Shown: piece by piece, positions 8,487-18,024 of the stretch
Layout of the letters: each line of letters begins with the position of its first letter
How positions within the stretch are numbered: position 1 is the stretch's first letter
The notes under the pieces: generated by a model
The model's input: only the letters and a program-made list of their open reading frames with translations
The model's database searches: none
What the model was told of the DNA's origin: nothing
Made by a program: the position numbers and the translations under genes
Assembly (NCBI GenBank): GCA_964246745.1
Contig: CAXTRK010000002.1
Location: forward strand, 124,001-188,000
DNA: 64,000 nucleotides
Reading direction: 5' to 3'
Source of the DNA: Lichenicoccus sp964246745
GTDB taxonomy: Bacteria > Pseudomonadota > Alphaproteobacteria > Acetobacterales > Acetobacteraceae

Positions 8487-9838
8487 CCGGCTTCGGCCGC
8501 CGGCAGAACGCCGAGTCGGCGATTCCGCCGCTCCCGGAAAAGCCATACGAGCCGCCGCCCGCGCCGCAGACGCAGAGCAGCGCGCCGAACGCCGAGCTGC
8601 GCACCTTGTGCCTCAACCAGTTGGACCCGACCCTGGTCGCCAACATGCCGCCCGACCGCCTGTTGGCGGAAGTGGAACGGTTGCTCTCCGAGATTGCCAC
8701 CGAGCGGCGTATCCAGCTCAATCTGCGCGAACAGCGCGAGCTTGCCACCGATCTGGTCAACGACATGCTTGGCCTCGGTCCGTTGCAGCCGCTGCTCAAC
8801 GACGAATCCATCGCCGACATCATGGTCAACGGTCCCGATCGTGTCTTCGTCGAGCAGAACGGCCGCGTTTTTCTCTCCGGCATCCGGTTCCGCGACGCGG
8901 CGCATGTCGCCAATATCTGTCAGCGCATCGCCGCCGCCATCGGCCGACGCGTCGATGAGAGCAGCCCGATGGTCGATGCCCGTCTCAAGGATGGCAGCCG
9001 CGTCAACATCGTCTTTCAGCCGCTGGCCCTGGACGGTCCCTATATTTCGATACGCAAGTTCGCCAAGCGTCGCATCGACTTGGCCAAGCTGGTCGAGTTC
9101 GGTGCCATGACCGTGCCAGTCGCGCGCATACTGGAAATCGCCGGACGATGCCGGCTCAACATTCTGATCAGCGGCGGCACCGGCAGCGGCAAGACCACGC
9201 TGTTGAACGCGATCAGCCAGAATATCGATACTTCTGAGCGCATCGTCACCGTCGAGGACGCGGCCGAGTTGCAACTCCAGCAGCCGCACGTGGTGCGTAT
9301 GGAGACACGTCCACCGAGCCTGGAAGGCCGCGGTGAAATCACCCAGAGAGACCTTGTGCGTAACGCGCTGCGCATGCGGCCGGACCGCATCATCATCGGC
9401 GAGGTGCGTGGCGCTGAAGCCTTCGACATGCTCCAGGCAATGAACACGGGCCATGACGGCTCGATGTCCACCATCCATGCCAACACCAGCCGAGACGCGC
9501 TGATCCGCATCGAAAACATGGTGCAGATGGGCAATTACGGTCTGCCTTCGCGTTCGATCCGGCAGCAAATCGTCGGCGCCATCGACATCGTCGTCCAGGT
9601 CGCGCGTCAGCGCGATGGCGGCCGCCGCACGCTTCAGGTGACGGAAGTGTGCGGTCTCGAAGGCGACATTGTCATCCTCAACGACATTTTCGCTTTCGAG
9701 GTGGAGGGCGAAACCGAGACCGGGCGACTGCAGGGAAGCTACCGTGTCGGGCGCGGACGTCCTTCGTTCCAGGACCGGCTTGTCTATTTCGGCCTTGACC
9801 GCGCCTGGACCAGCACGCTTGAAGCGGTCGAACGATGA
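8474..9838 (+). CDS. cpaF: Tad secretion ATPase CpaF/TadA
   Basis: The hexameric traffic ATPase that powers Flp pilus assembly. The ATG at 8474 lies inside the end of cpaE and gives about 454 aa, typical of CpaF; the open frame extends further upstream but only as a shadow of cpaE. A proline-rich N terminus is followed by an all-helical N-terminal domain and the secretion-ATPase core: Walker A GGTGSGKTT with Lys240, Asp box, Walker B-like RIIIGEVRG, and the His box around MSTIHANTSRDAL. The stop overlaps the tadB start (ATGA). Confidence 0.93.
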   Translation: MAQITGFGRRQNAESAIPPLPEKPYEPPPAPQTQSSAPNAELRTLCLNQLDPTLVANMPPDRLLAEVERLLSEIATERRIQLNLREQRELATDLVNDMLGLGPLQPLLNDESIADIMVNGPDRVFVEQNGRVFLSGIRFRDAAHVANICQRIAAAIGRRVDESSPMVDARLKDGSRVNIVFQPLALDGPYISIRKFAKRRIDLAKLVEFGAMTVPVARILEIAGRCRLNILISGGTGSGKTTLLNAISQNIDTSERIVTVEDAAELQLQQPHVVRMETRPPSLEGRGEITQRDLVRNALRMRPDRIIIGEVRGAEAFDMLQAMNTGHDGSMSTIHANTSRDALIRIENMVQMGNYGLPSRSIRQQIVGAIDIVVQVARQRDGGRRTLQVTEVCGLEGDIVILNDIFAFEVEGETETGRLQGSYRVGRGRPSFQDRLVYFGLDRAWTSTLEAVER

Positions 9839-10791
9839 GCGCTGCGTCGCTGTTGCTCGTCGCAAGCCTGATGCTGGTCGTTTTTGGCTTGGCGGCTGCG
9901 GCACTGCTGCGCGCCGACCAGCAGACAAGCAGGGTCAGGGCACGGCAGGAACAGGTGATCGCCGCCTATCGGCTGGCGCGTCCACCGAAGCCGTCGGCGC
10001 GTCGGCTGTTGCCGCCCTTGCGGACGAGCACGCTGCGACGTCCGCTGCGCCGCTTGTTCGGCATGGACCCCGACCGCACGGACGCCTATCCGCTCAAGAT
10101 CTGGCTGATTGCGCCGCCCGCCCTCTGCGCCGGCCTCGCGGCGCGGTGGTTGCTGCACGGACTGCTTGGCCCGCTCGCCTGGCTGTTGCTGCCGGGAGTG
10201 GCGCTGTTCGTCATCCGTGCGGTTTATCGACGCAGCGACGCAAAGCGCGCCGAATGCATCTACCGGCAATTTCCCGACGCGCTCGCCATGATCATACGCG
10301 CGGTGCGCGTTGGCATCCCGGTGACCGAGGCGCTGTGGGCCGTCTCCCGCGACGCGGAGCAGCCGACCGCTTCCCTGTTCGCCAAGCTGTATGACCAGGT
10401 CGGCATCGGCACGCCGCTCGATGAGGCGCTGCGCGACCTCGCGGAACGCGCGCATATTCCGGAATATCGCTTTTTTGCCAGCGCTGTCGGTCTGCAGAGC
10501 CAGACCGGCGGCGGTCTCACCGAGACGCTTGAAAATCTGGCGGATGTGATCCGCAAACGCGTGGCGCTGAAGGCGCGCGGCCTGGCGCTGGCAGCCGAGG
10601 CACGCACCAGCGCCGGGGTGCTGGCGGTGCTGCCGATTTTCACCGCCATGGCGCTGGTGGTGCTGGACCAGGACTATCTGCTGCCGCTGTTCACCGACCA
10701 ACGCGGCCAGACCTTGCTTGGCTGCACAATCGTCTGGCTCTGCCTCGGCATGCTGACGATGCGCGTCATGATCAAGCGGACCCTCTCGTGA
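9835..10791 (+). CDS. tadB: Tad inner-membrane platform protein TadB
   Basis: A type II secretion F-domain membrane protein, one of the two platform proteins around the CpaF ATPase. The 318-aa product has an N-terminal helix, two central membrane segments near residues 90-130, a T2SSF cytoplasmic domain (for example ALAMIIRAVRVGIPVTEAL and the FASAVGLQSQTGGGLTETL block) and C-terminal membrane helices. It is linked by 4-base overlaps to cpaF upstream and tadC downstream, so translation is coupled. Confidence 0.88.
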   Translation: MSAASLLLVASLMLVVFGLAAAALLRADQQTSRVRARQEQVIAAYRLARPPKPSARRLLPPLRTSTLRRPLRRLFGMDPDRTDAYPLKIWLIAPPALCAGLAARWLLHGLLGPLAWLLLPGVALFVIRAVYRRSDAKRAECIYRQFPDALAMIIRAVRVGIPVTEALWAVSRDAEQPTASLFAKLYDQVGIGTPLDEALRDLAERAHIPEYRFFASAVGLQSQTGGGLTETLENLADVIRKRVALKARGLALAAEARTSAGVLAVLPIFTAMALVVLDQDYLLPLFTDQRGQTLLGCTIVWLCLGMLTMRVMIKRTLS

Positions 10792-11711
10792 ACGGTCTGC
10801 TGCTGGCGGCGGGCGGGATAAGCGTCTTCACCATCGCTTCGGCGGCGGCGCTGCTCGTGATGTTGCGGCGTCAGGAGAGACTGGCCGCGCGTATCCAGAG
10901 CGTGCAGCGCGGACCGGAACGCGCACGGCCGCGTGAGAAGCCGGACAGCGGCCTGGTGCGGCTGGTGGCCAGCGTCGGCGCCGGCGTCGCGCGCAGCGGC
11001 CTGCTCTCGACAGGAACGCTGGATCAACTGCAGCAAACGTTGAATGCCGCGGGGCTGCGCGGGGGCAACGGGCTGGCTTTGTTCGTCGGATCGAAGCTGC
11101 TGCTGCTGCTCATGCTGCCGGCGCTGGCCTGGCTGTGGCTGCATCATCTCCACGTCTCGGCGCTGACCCGCAACGGCGCAGCGGCAGCCTCCGCCGTGGT
11201 CGGCCTGCTGCTGCCCGATTACGCGGTCAGAAATTCGCGCGCCCGCTATCTCAAGCGGCTGGACGCGGAGCTGCCGAACGCACTGGACATGATGGTGATC
11301 TGCAGCGAGGCCGGGCTGGGGTTTGAAGCTGCGATCGAGCGTGTGGCGACTGAGATGGAGCCGAGCTATCCGACCATCGCCTCGGAGTTCAATCAGACCA
11401 GCAACGAACTGCGCTATACCTCGGACCGACGGTTTGCCTTGCAGAATCTCGGAACACGAACCGGGCTGGAGAGCCTCAAGCGGCTCGGCGGCACCCTGGT
11501 GCAAAGCATGCAGTACGGCACCCCCTTGTCGCACGCGCTGCGAACCCTCTCGGTAGAGATGCGTGGCGAGATGCTGATCCGTTTCGAGGAGCGGGCCGCC
11601 CGGCTTCCGGTTCTGCTGACACTGCCAATGATCATTTTCATCCTGCCGACCGTGTTCCTGGTCGTCGGCGGTCCCGCGATGCTCAAGGTCGCCGCTTCGT
11701 TTCATCGATAG
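10788..11711 (+). CDS. tadC: Tad inner-membrane platform protein TadC
   Basis: Second T2SSF-domain platform protein of the Tad machine. It starts at a GTG (10788) within the tadB stop overlap and encodes 307 aa. The T2SSF domain contains the TadC wording ELPNALDMMVICSEAGLGFE and the later block QSMQYGTPLSHALRTLS; a C-terminal hydrophobic hairpin ends the protein. TadB and TadC normally form a heteromeric platform in the inner membrane. Confidence 0.88.
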   Translation: MNGLLLAAGGISVFTIASAAALLVMLRRQERLAARIQSVQRGPERARPREKPDSGLVRLVASVGAGVARSGLLSTGTLDQLQQTLNAAGLRGGNGLALFVGSKLLLLLMLPALAWLWLHHLHVSALTRNGAAAASAVVGLLLPDYAVRNSRARYLKRLDAELPNALDMMVICSEAGLGFEAAIERVATEMEPSYPTIASEFNQTSNELRYTSDRRFALQNLGTRTGLESLKRLGGTLVQSMQYGTPLSHALRTLSVEMRGEMLIRFEERAARLPVLLTLPMIIFILPTVFLVVGGPAMLKVAASFHR

Positions 11712-11728
11712 ACTGAAAGGCTCGCGTC

Positions 11729-12457
11729 ATGCGAAGCGTGTTGTTCGCCCTTTTACTGCTTCCTGCCGCCTGCGCGTCCAGCCAGGACGGGTTGGACAAG
11801 GCGCCGACGAGTCTCGCTGTCGGCTCCGCTGCCTTGAGCAGCGGTATTCCGAGCGTAGCGCTGGCCATCGCGCAGCGCGACCTCGCCGCCCACCCGCACA
11901 ATATCGCAGCCCTTCTCGTCCAGGGGAACGCATTGAGTGAGATGGGGCGGACAGAGAGCGCCGAGGCGAGCTTCCGCAAGGCGGTCCGGCTTTCACCCCG
12001 GTCGCCGGCGGCGAACATGGCGCTGGGCCGGCTATTGCTCGGCACCGGACGTGCGGCCGAGGCGGAAGGCTTGTTCAGACAAGTGCTCAGGACCAACCCC
12101 GCCGATCCCCGCGCCGCGAACAATCTCGGTATCGCACTCGATCTTCAGGGTTTTCATCAGCAGGCGCAAAAATCCTATAAGATGGCGCTGGCGGAGGCAC
12201 CGGACATGGAAGGAACACGGGTCAATCTCGGGTTATCCTATGCCTTGGACGGCCGAGCGCATCGTGCGGTCGACATCCTGCGGCCGCTGGCGACAGTGCC
12301 AGGCGCATTGCCCAAGGTACGTCAGGATCTCGCTCTGGCGCTTGCCGCCTCTGGCGATCGGGCGGGTGCGACGCTCCTGCTGCGGCAAGACATGTCAGCG
12401 AAACAGGTGTCGGTCGCCGTGGCGAGCTACCGGCGATTCGGCGCCAGTGGCGAATGA
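11729..12457 (+). CDS. tadD: TadD-like TPR lipoprotein
   Basis: A 242-residue protein with a lipoprotein signal (LLLPAAC) and several tetratricopeptide repeats between about residues 45 and 200, for example in the NMALGRLLLGTGRAAEAEGL and NNLGIALDLQGFHQQA segments. TadD is the pilotin-like TPR lipoprotein of Tad systems and this is its usual place after tadC. A GAAAGG ribosome-binding site precedes the ATG. It is the last plus-strand gene of the locus; its stop is only 3 bases from the convergent tadG stop, so the two transcripts meet here. Confidence 0.82.
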   Translation: MRSVLFALLLLPAACASSQDGLDKAPTSLAVGSAALSSGIPSVALAIAQRDLAAHPHNIAALLVQGNALSEMGRTESAEASFRKAVRLSPRSPAANMALGRLLLGTGRAAEAEGLFRQVLRTNPADPRAANNLGIALDLQGFHQQAQKSYKMALAEAPDMEGTRVNLGLSYALDGRAHRAVDILRPLATVPGALPKVRQDLALALAASGDRAGATLLLRQDMSAKQVSVAVASYRRFGASGE

Positions 12458-12460
12458 GTG

Positions 12461-13732
12461 CTATTGTGTCAGGTGTCCGGAGGTCTGCAGCACCTTGGCA
12501 AGCATCTCCTGAAGCGCCGCGTTGACGTCGGTGGCATTGTCCGCCTCAAAGAACAGGCTCGGTGAGGTGGCACAGGCTTGCAGACCGGGTCCGATCTCAG
12601 ATTGGATCGGGGCCACGTATTCATTGTAGAAAGCGTTGGTTGGCAGCGGCAGATAGGGCGTGTAGAGCACGAGGATTGTGATACCCTTTGCCTTGAGCGC
12701 GTTGCAGCCCGCGAGATCAACCGGACTGATCACACGAGCGTTGCCGCTATATTGGTCCACCAGACCGTCGGTGACCAGAAAGACGAATTCTTCTGGCGCA
12801 GATGCCGAAGTCCCGTTGCCCGACGTGCCGGCAACGGACGCAAGGCTGGTCATGGCGTTATCGACATAGGTCTCGGGACAATTGTTGCTGCAGTCGTTGA
12901 TATCGGGAGCGATCTGCGCAAGCGCGTTGGACGCGGAGGCGATCTGGCCGCTCAAGGGAAAGATCTGCGTGAAATTTTCCGCGAAGGTGTATAGGCCAAG
13001 ACGGATGCGTGCCTCCGTGTTGATGGTGGCAAGGCTGTTCACCAGGTTGCCGACGGCGTCGCGCATCACATTTATCCGAAGCTCGACGTTGTTTTTCTGC
13101 GCAAGCGCGTAGTAATCGCCGCCCTTGGCGTTCCAATGGCAAGCGAAGCCACACCCGACTCCGGGCTCGACATTGCCCGGCACCGGAGGAGGCGGCGTGT
13201 AGGCGGCAGTGAGACCTTGCATCTGCGCGAGTGCCGCCGTTGTCGCCGCAATCGTCATTGAAGATGATACGTCCATCAGCACGTCGATGTCGGTGTAGGG
13301 GGCAATCGCCAGGGTGGCGGAGGATTGGCCTTGCAGCGCAATGGTGTCGACGCCGAACAACCTGCCCAATGTGGTGGCGATGGCGCCGCTATAGCTGACC
13401 TCGGAAGTGAAGATCGGTCCGGTCTGATGCACCGCGACGGCGACGTTGGCGATCGTGACTCCGGTCTGTGTCGCGGCCTGCGCGGTAAAGCGGGAGCTGG
13501 CGGCCGCCTGCGCGGTTGCAATCGGGTTCGCCGCTCCGGCGAGATAGGCATTAGACGCGGCGGTGGTGGCGAGCAGGGCCGCGGCGTCGGCCGCGAGATC
13601 CAGCCGCGCGCGCGCCAGCGTGGCCTCGCCAAAGTCGATCGCCAGCCCGACAAGGCCGAGCAGAGGCAAAGCCAGCAGACCGACCAGGAGTGCGACATTG
13701 CCGCGACGATCGTTGCGGAAGCGCCTGATCAC
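12461..13732 (-). CDS. tadG: TadG-like pilus protein with von Willebrand A domain
   Basis: A TadE/TadG-family envelope protein. The N terminus has the family signature RRGNVALLVGLLALPLLG, a membrane helix that resembles a pseudopilin. It is followed by a vWA domain with a MIDAS-type DVSSSM motif at residues 154-159. I choose the GTG at 13732, which shares GTGA with the upstream tadE stop; a TTG at 13750 would add six residues. The protein is about 423 aa. Cysteine-containing loops (GCGFACHW and DCSNNCPE) suggest an extracytoplasmic, disulfide-bonded region. It is the last gene of a three-gene minus-strand set with two tadE-type genes. TadG is thought to act as a minor surface component of the Tad apparatus. 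Confidence 0.82.
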   Translation of the reverse strand: MIRRFRNDRRGNVALLVGLLALPLLGLVGLAIDFGEATLARARLDLAADAAALLATTAASNAYLAGAANPIATAQAAASSRFTAQAATQTGVTIANVAVAVHQTGPIFTSEVSYSGAIATTLGRLFGVDTIALQGQSSATLAIAPYTDIDVLMDVSSSMTIAATTAALAQMQGLTAAYTPPPPVPGNVEPGVGCGFACHWNAKGGDYYALAQKNNVELRINVMRDAVGNLVNSLATINTEARIRLGLYTFAENFTQIFPLSGQIASASNALAQIAPDINDCSNNCPETYVDNAMTSLASVAGTSGNGTSASAPEEFVFLVTDGLVDQYSGNARVISPVDLAGCNALKAKGITILVLYTPYLPLPTNAFYNEYVAPIQSEIGPGLQACATSPSLFFEADNATDVNAALQEMLAKVLQTSGHLTQ

Positions 13733-14391
13733 GACTGGCTGCCCGTGCAAAGCTCGGTCGTGGCAGGACCAGTTCCGGACAGCACCACCCCGTTATCCTC
13801 CCGGGGCGAGATGAAGGCCGAACGGCTCATCGGCACGCTGCCGAGAAAGATGCTCGTGAAGATGGGGGTGAAGGTGGTGGAGACGTCGGCGACGAGCAGC
13901 GAGGTGGGTCCGAATACGCTGGCCGGCAGGCTTCCCAAGGTCACTGGAGCGCCATCGGCAACGGCGGCCAGGCTGCCGCAGGGACGCAGTCTGGTCCGAC
14001 CGAGCGGATTGGCGACGCTCCACTGCGTCGTTGCCGTGTAGCCCGCGCCCGCTGCCGAAAAGTCGACGCCCGAAAGCGTGATCGCGAATGGTCCTGGTTG
14101 CGTGCCAAGCCATTCTGGAAACAAGGCGAACGGCGCGGTCGTCGCCTGCCAGGCCTGCTGCCCGCTGAGAGAGCCGAGCGTGCTGGCTTGCACCGCCATG
14201 GTCGATGCGATCATGGCGACATCCTGCGCCGCCACAGTGAGCTTGCGTGCCGTGATGATGGCGAGCGAAACATCCGTGGCGCCGGCGAGGCAGACGAGAA
14301 GCAGCGGCAGCATGAGCGCGAACTCGACAGCGGCCACGGCGCGACGCGCGCGCAGCAGATCGCGGAGCCGCAATTGCGGCACGATCAGCAT
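13729..14391 (-). CDS. tadE: TadE-family pseudopilin (second copy)
   Basis: A 220-residue TadE-like minor pilin. After a basic N terminus the signature AVAAVEFALMLPLLLVCLAG gives the Glu-containing pseudopilin helix; the rest is a predicted periplasmic domain with two cysteines near the end. It overlaps the previous tadE by 7 bases and the following tadG by 4. The leader lacks a Gly before the processing site (ARRA-VAAVEF), as the Flp pilin here also does. Confidence 0.78.
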   Translation of the reverse strand: MLIVPQLRLRDLLRARRAVAAVEFALMLPLLLVCLAGATDVSLAIITARKLTVAAQDVAMIASTMAVQASTLGSLSGQQAWQATTAPFALFPEWLGTQPGPFAITLSGVDFSAAGAGYTATTQWSVANPLGRTRLRPCGSLAAVADGAPVTLGSLPASVFGPTSLLVADVSTTFTPIFTSIFLGSVPMSRSAFISPREDNGVVLSGTGPATTELCTGSQS

Positions 14392-14954
14392 CCGGCGGCG
14401 GCTGGAATGGGGACGCCGGCCGGGTTCTCGTTGGCGAACGCGGCGTCGGTGATCAGTGCATTGCCGTGGGCGCCTCCCAGACTGATGACGGTGCCGTACG
14501 GCCAGATCTCGCTGAGCAGCGGGGCGAGATAGACGGCGCGGGCGAACATGAGCTGTCCTGGCGCGCCCGTGCAGAATGACGCCGATTGCGCTGAGGCGGC
14601 GGCCGATTGCGTGACGGCCTGCGCGGTCGCGAAGTCGTCGACGGGCTGGAGTGTGATGACCACGCCGCTGCAGGCGGCAAAGTTCGAGAAGATTGGGCAG
14701 AAGGTGTTGGCGGTGAAGCTGGCGGTGCTGGTGCCGGGGGGTATGGCGCCGAGCTGGATCTGGCGCACCGCCTCCCGCAACGAGTAGTCCAAGGCCTCCT
14801 GCAGGTAGAAGTCGTAGCTCAGGCCGAAGATGCCGAGAAGCAGCCCCAGGCATGGCAGGGCGACGATGGCGAATTCGAGCGCGGTCGAACCGCGCTGGTC
14901 CCGGGTCAGGGAGGTCGTGCTCGGGCGCATCCGCTGGATCGGAAGAGAAGTCAT
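14385..14954 (-). CDS. tadE: TadE-family pseudopilin (first copy)
   Basis: A TadE/TadG-family minor pilin of about 189 aa. The N-terminal signature QRGSTALEFAIVALPCLGLL has the canonical Gly just before the processing site and the conserved Glu at +5. The start is taken as the ATG at 14954; a TTG at 14969 would add five residues. It is the first gene of the minus-strand tadE-tadE-tadG set. The ~110 bases up to the divergent FAD-oxidase gene must contain its promoter. Confidence 0.78.
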   Translation of the reverse strand: MTSLPIQRMRPSTTSLTRDQRGSTALEFAIVALPCLGLLLGIFGLSYDFYLQEALDYSLREAVRQIQLGAIPPGTSTASFTANTFCPIFSNFAACSGVVITLQPVDDFATAQAVTQSAAASAQSASFCTGAPGQLMFARAVYLAPLLSEIWPYGTVISLGGAHGNALITDAAFANENPAGVPIPAAAGC

Positions 14955-15063
14955 CGAGGCCCGCAGCAAGGTTCGGGCCGAGTGTCGCGCGCTTGGGTTA
15001 AAAGCGGATTAAGGCTTGGCGGCCCGTCTTGCCACCTGCTCGGGCCGGCAGGATAACGCGATC

Positions 15064-16506
15064 ATGCAAGCCTCTACGCGATCGGATCGCGCCCTGCTGG
15101 CGGATCTTGGCGCCATGCTGCCGCAAGCCGCGCTGCTGGACGCGGAGGCGGATCTCGCGCGCTACAGCCGTGACTGGTCCGGTGATCATCATGGCCGTCC
15201 CCTGGCCGTCGCGCGCCCGGCCAACGCGGCAGAGGTTGCGACCATCCTGCGTCATTGCCGCCGGCATCATGTTCCGGTGGTGCCGCAGGGCGGCCTGACC
15301 GGCCTGGTCGGCGCCGCGGTGCCGGAGGATGGACGCGAGCTGGTGATCAGCCTCGAGCGGATGCGTGCCGTGCGCCACATCTCGCCAATCGACTTCACCA
15401 TGATCGTCGAGGCGGGCTGCGTGCTCGAGGAGGCCAAGCGCGCCGCCGAAGCCGAGGGCTGCATCCTGCCGGTCAGCTTCGGCGCGCAAGGCAGTTGCCG
15501 CATCGGCGGCATCATCGCCACCAACGCCGGCGGCTTCAATGTGCTGCGTTACGGCATGACGCGCGACCTGGTGCTGGGCCTGGAGGTCGTGCTGGCGGAC
15601 GGGCGCATCTGGAACGGCCTCCGCCTGCTGCGCAAGGACAATCGCGGCTATGATCTCAAGCAGCTTTTCATCGGCAGCGAAGGAACCCTGGGCATCATCA
15701 CCGCCGCGGCGATGAAGCTGTTTCCGAAGCCGGAGCAGGTCGAGACCGCCCTTGTCGGCCTGCGCTCGGCTGAGGATGCGATGGCGCTTTACGCCCATAT
15801 GCGGCGCAGCGGCAGCGATCTGCTCACCGCCTTCGAGTTGCTGCTGCGCGGCTGCCTCGACGTCTCGTTGCGCGACGATCCCACGCTTGTCGATCCGCTT
15901 GCCTCCATCCATCCGGTCTATGCGCTGATCGAGCTGTCCTGCGGCGCCGGTATCGCGCTTCGCGACGTGCTGGAGAATGCCCTCACCGGCGCGGCAGACC
16001 TTATCGCGGACGCGGTGATTGCGACCAGCCAGGCTCAGGCCAGGCGTCTGTGGCGGCTGCGCGAGACAATGGTCGAGACGCAAGGCGGCGGCGCCCCTTA
16101 TCTGCGCACCGACGTCTCGCTGCCGATCTCCTCGATCCCTGACTTTCTCGCCGAGGTTCTGCCGCTCTTGAAAGACCGGTTCGTGGACAGCCGGACGCTC
16201 GCCTACGGCCATGTCGGCGACGGCAACATTCATCTCAACCTGGTGCCGCCGCAGGGCCTGGCGCCGCCCGCGCGTGCCGCCCTGCTGCACGCGGCGGAAG
16301 CGACCATCTTCGACGTGCTTGATCGCTACGACGGCAGCATCAGCGCCGAACATGGCATTGGCCGGCTCAAGCAGGCGGCGTTCCTGTCCAGGATTGATCC
16401 TGTCTCGCTGTCCCTTGCCAGCGGCCTGAAGCACATGTTGGACCCGGACGCGATGCTGAGCCCTGGCCGTATCCTGCCGCTCAGCTTGACGGCGAAATCT
16501 CCATAA
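15064..16506 (+). CDS. FAD-linked oxidase, GlcD / D-2-hydroxyacid dehydrogenase type
   Basis: A VAO-type flavoprotein of about 480 aa that would oxidise a D-2-hydroxy acid (for example glycolate, D-lactate or D-2-hydroxyglutarate). The FAD_binding_4 domain spans about residues 35-175 with VPVVPQGGLTGLVGAAVP and the flavin-binding stretch GSCRIGGIIATNAGGFNVL. The FAD-oxidase C domain ends with the metal/substrate block GHVGDGNIHLN and the family hallmark ISAEHGIG. The ATG at 15064 is preferred over in-frame upstream codons (15016). The substrate cannot be decided from sequence. Its 3' end overlaps the convergent EEP-family gene by 26 bases. Confidence 0.82.
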   Translation: MQASTRSDRALLADLGAMLPQAALLDAEADLARYSRDWSGDHHGRPLAVARPANAAEVATILRHCRRHHVPVVPQGGLTGLVGAAVPEDGRELVISLERMRAVRHISPIDFTMIVEAGCVLEEAKRAAEAEGCILPVSFGAQGSCRIGGIIATNAGGFNVLRYGMTRDLVLGLEVVLADGRIWNGLRLLRKDNRGYDLKQLFIGSEGTLGIITAAAMKLFPKPEQVETALVGLRSAEDAMALYAHMRRSGSDLLTAFELLLRGCLDVSLRDDPTLVDPLASIHPVYALIELSCGAGIALRDVLENALTGAADLIADAVIATSQAQARRLWRLRETMVETQGGGAPYLRTDVSLPISSIPDFLAEVLPLLKDRFVDSRTLAYGHVGDGNIHLNLVPPQGLAPPARAALLHAAEATIFDVLDRYDGSISAEHGIGRLKQAAFLSRIDPVSLSLASGLKHMLDPDAMLSPGRILPLSLTAKSP

Positions 16507-17104
16507 GGATCGGCCGGTGGTCGGACCGGCCATAGTCGAGTGCCGATGCGCTCGCATGGCGTGCGGCGCGCAGCAGACAGCGATCGAGCCGAAGCGGCAC
16601 CAGCCCATAGGCCATGTGGGTGGTGCGGCGCGGGCCGACATCGGCAAAACCCGGCAGGCCAGTGCCGCCCAAGGCATTGAAGTCGCCTATGACCATGTCA
16701 AGCGAGAGGTGGGTGCGCAGCAGATGACGAAGCTGGCGCCGGTTGGCCAACTGACCATGGTCCAGATGCACGTTCGCGACTTCCAGCGTGCCTGCCCGCA
16801 CCACCAGCGCGTGTCGCGGCAGCGTCGAGCGCAGGATCGGCACCGGCAGGTCGAGCCTGGTTGCCGCGGGCAGCGGCGTGAAGACCGCCTCGAAGGGGCT
16901 GACACTCCACGCCGCCGGCCCATTGTCGCGTCGCGGCATCGCCCGGCGGACATAGTGGCCGCCGAGCAGCCCGGGCAAGGCGTCGGTCGATAGCGTGGCT
17001 TCCTGCATCAGCAGCAGGTCGGGGCGGTGCCGCTCGACCAGCCGGGCGATGTCAGAAGCGGAGGCGCCACGACGCTTGAGCAGGTTCCAGCTCAGAATGC
17101 GCAT
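16481..17104 (-). CDS. Endonuclease/exonuclease/phosphatase (EEP) family protein
   Basis: A compact (207 aa) DNase I-like fold hydrolase with the full set of family motifs: ILSWNLL at the N terminus, the metal-binding Glu in LMQEA, NVHLDHG, VIGDFNALGG, and the catalytic SDHRPI near the C terminus. There is no signal peptide, so it is cytoplasmic. Substrates in the family range from DNA to phosphoesters and cannot be told apart here. It is followed on the same strand, 21 bases away in the genome, by a separate GST gene that would be read first. Confidence 0.75.
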   Translation of the reverse strand: MRILSWNLLKRRGASASDIARLVERHRPDLLLMQEATLSTDALPGLLGGHYVRRAMPRRDNGPAAWSVSPFEAVFTPLPAATRLDLPVPILRSTLPRHALVVRAGTLEVANVHLDHGQLANRRQLRHLLRTHLSLDMVIGDFNALGGTGLPGFADVGPRRTTHMAYGLVPLRLDRCLLRAARHASASALDYGRSDHRPILMEISPSS

Positions 17105-17125
17105 GCAAAGGTTTCGGCGGCCGGT

Positions 17126-17803
17126 TCAGGCAATGTGTCGGAACATGGCGCGACGGGCTTCGTCGTCCATCTCATCCTTGAAGCTGTGACGGTCCTTGAT
17201 CGCTATGGCCCGCTCGGCCGCCGGACGCGCGCTGATCTCATCCACCAGCCGCTTCAGGTTGGGCAGACGGCTCCACGCATCCGCATCTCCGGTGACGCGC
17301 GGCACCATCCGCGCCCAGCCCCAGACCGCCATGTCGACGATCGTGTACTCATCGCCAAGCACATAGCGGCGGCCTTCGAGGCGTGCCTCCAGGATGCCCC
17401 AATGCCGCTCCGCCTCAAATCCGTAGCGTCGCACTGCGTAGTCCTTGGGCTCCGGGGCGTAGTGCCTGAAATGCACCGACTGCCCGGAAAATGGACCGAC
17501 GCCGGTGGCGACGAACATCAACCAAGAGAGCAGGGCGCCACGCGCCTCCGGCGTATCGCTGGGCAGGAAGCGGCCGGTCTTCTCCGCGAGGTAGAGCAGG
17601 ATGGCATTGCTGTCGAAGACGGTCGCCTTGCCGTCGACGATGCAGGGCACCTTGTTGTTCGGGTTCAGCGCCGCGAAGGCAGGGCTGAACTGGTCGCCCT
17701 TTCTCGTGTCCACGGGGATCGGCTCGTAAGCAAGTCCCGCCTCTTCAAGAAAGAGCGCCACCTTCATCGGGTTCGGCGCAAGGCTGTAATAGAACCGGAT
17801 CAT
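17126..17803 (-). CDS. Glutathione S-transferase family protein
   Basis: A 225-residue cytosolic GST. The thioredoxin-fold N domain carries the cis-Pro region NNKVPCIVDG and the glutathione-binding DSNAILLYLAEK segment; an all-helical C domain follows. The N terminus (RFYYSLAPNPMKV) resembles YfcG/Ure2-type and theta-like bacterial GSTs. Its function is probably detoxification or disulfide/peroxide reduction; no partner gene nearby narrows it. It is upstream of the EEP-family gene on the minus strand and may share a transcript with it. Confidence 0.8.
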   Translation of the reverse strand: MIRFYYSLAPNPMKVALFLEEAGLAYEPIPVDTRKGDQFSPAFAALNPNNKVPCIVDGKATVFDSNAILLYLAEKTGRFLPSDTPEARGALLSWLMFVATGVGPFSGQSVHFRHYAPEPKDYAVRRYGFEAERHWGILEARLEGRRYVLGDEYTIVDMAVWGWARMVPRVTGDADAWSRLPNLKRLVDEISARPAAERAIAIKDRHSFKDEMDDEARRAMFRHIA

Positions 17804-18024
17804 GCTGGCATTTCTCCGAGGGACGCGCCCGCTCGCCCACTCCGCTTGAGCTTTGCGGCGGCGTCGTCATCACCGCGATTGAGGATGAGGCACCCAAGAT
17901 CGTGTCTGCGGTATCAACCATGCTGGCGGCGAAGCCGAGGCTGTGACGGTCCAAAGCCGATGCCCCGTTGATACCTTGCGGTTTGTTCGTCTTCCGAAAG
18001 CTTCGTCTAAACCGTTGATTGAGT

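Noticed and set aside
8018..9928. A 636-codon minus-strand frame over cpaE and cpaF.
   Set aside because: Antisense shadow; the plus strand carries Walker A and all other CpaF motifs.
14998..16677. A 559-codon minus-strand frame over the FAD-linked oxidase gene.
   Set aside because: Antisense of a gene with clear FAD-binding and EHGIG motifs; no recognisable domain in the shadow.
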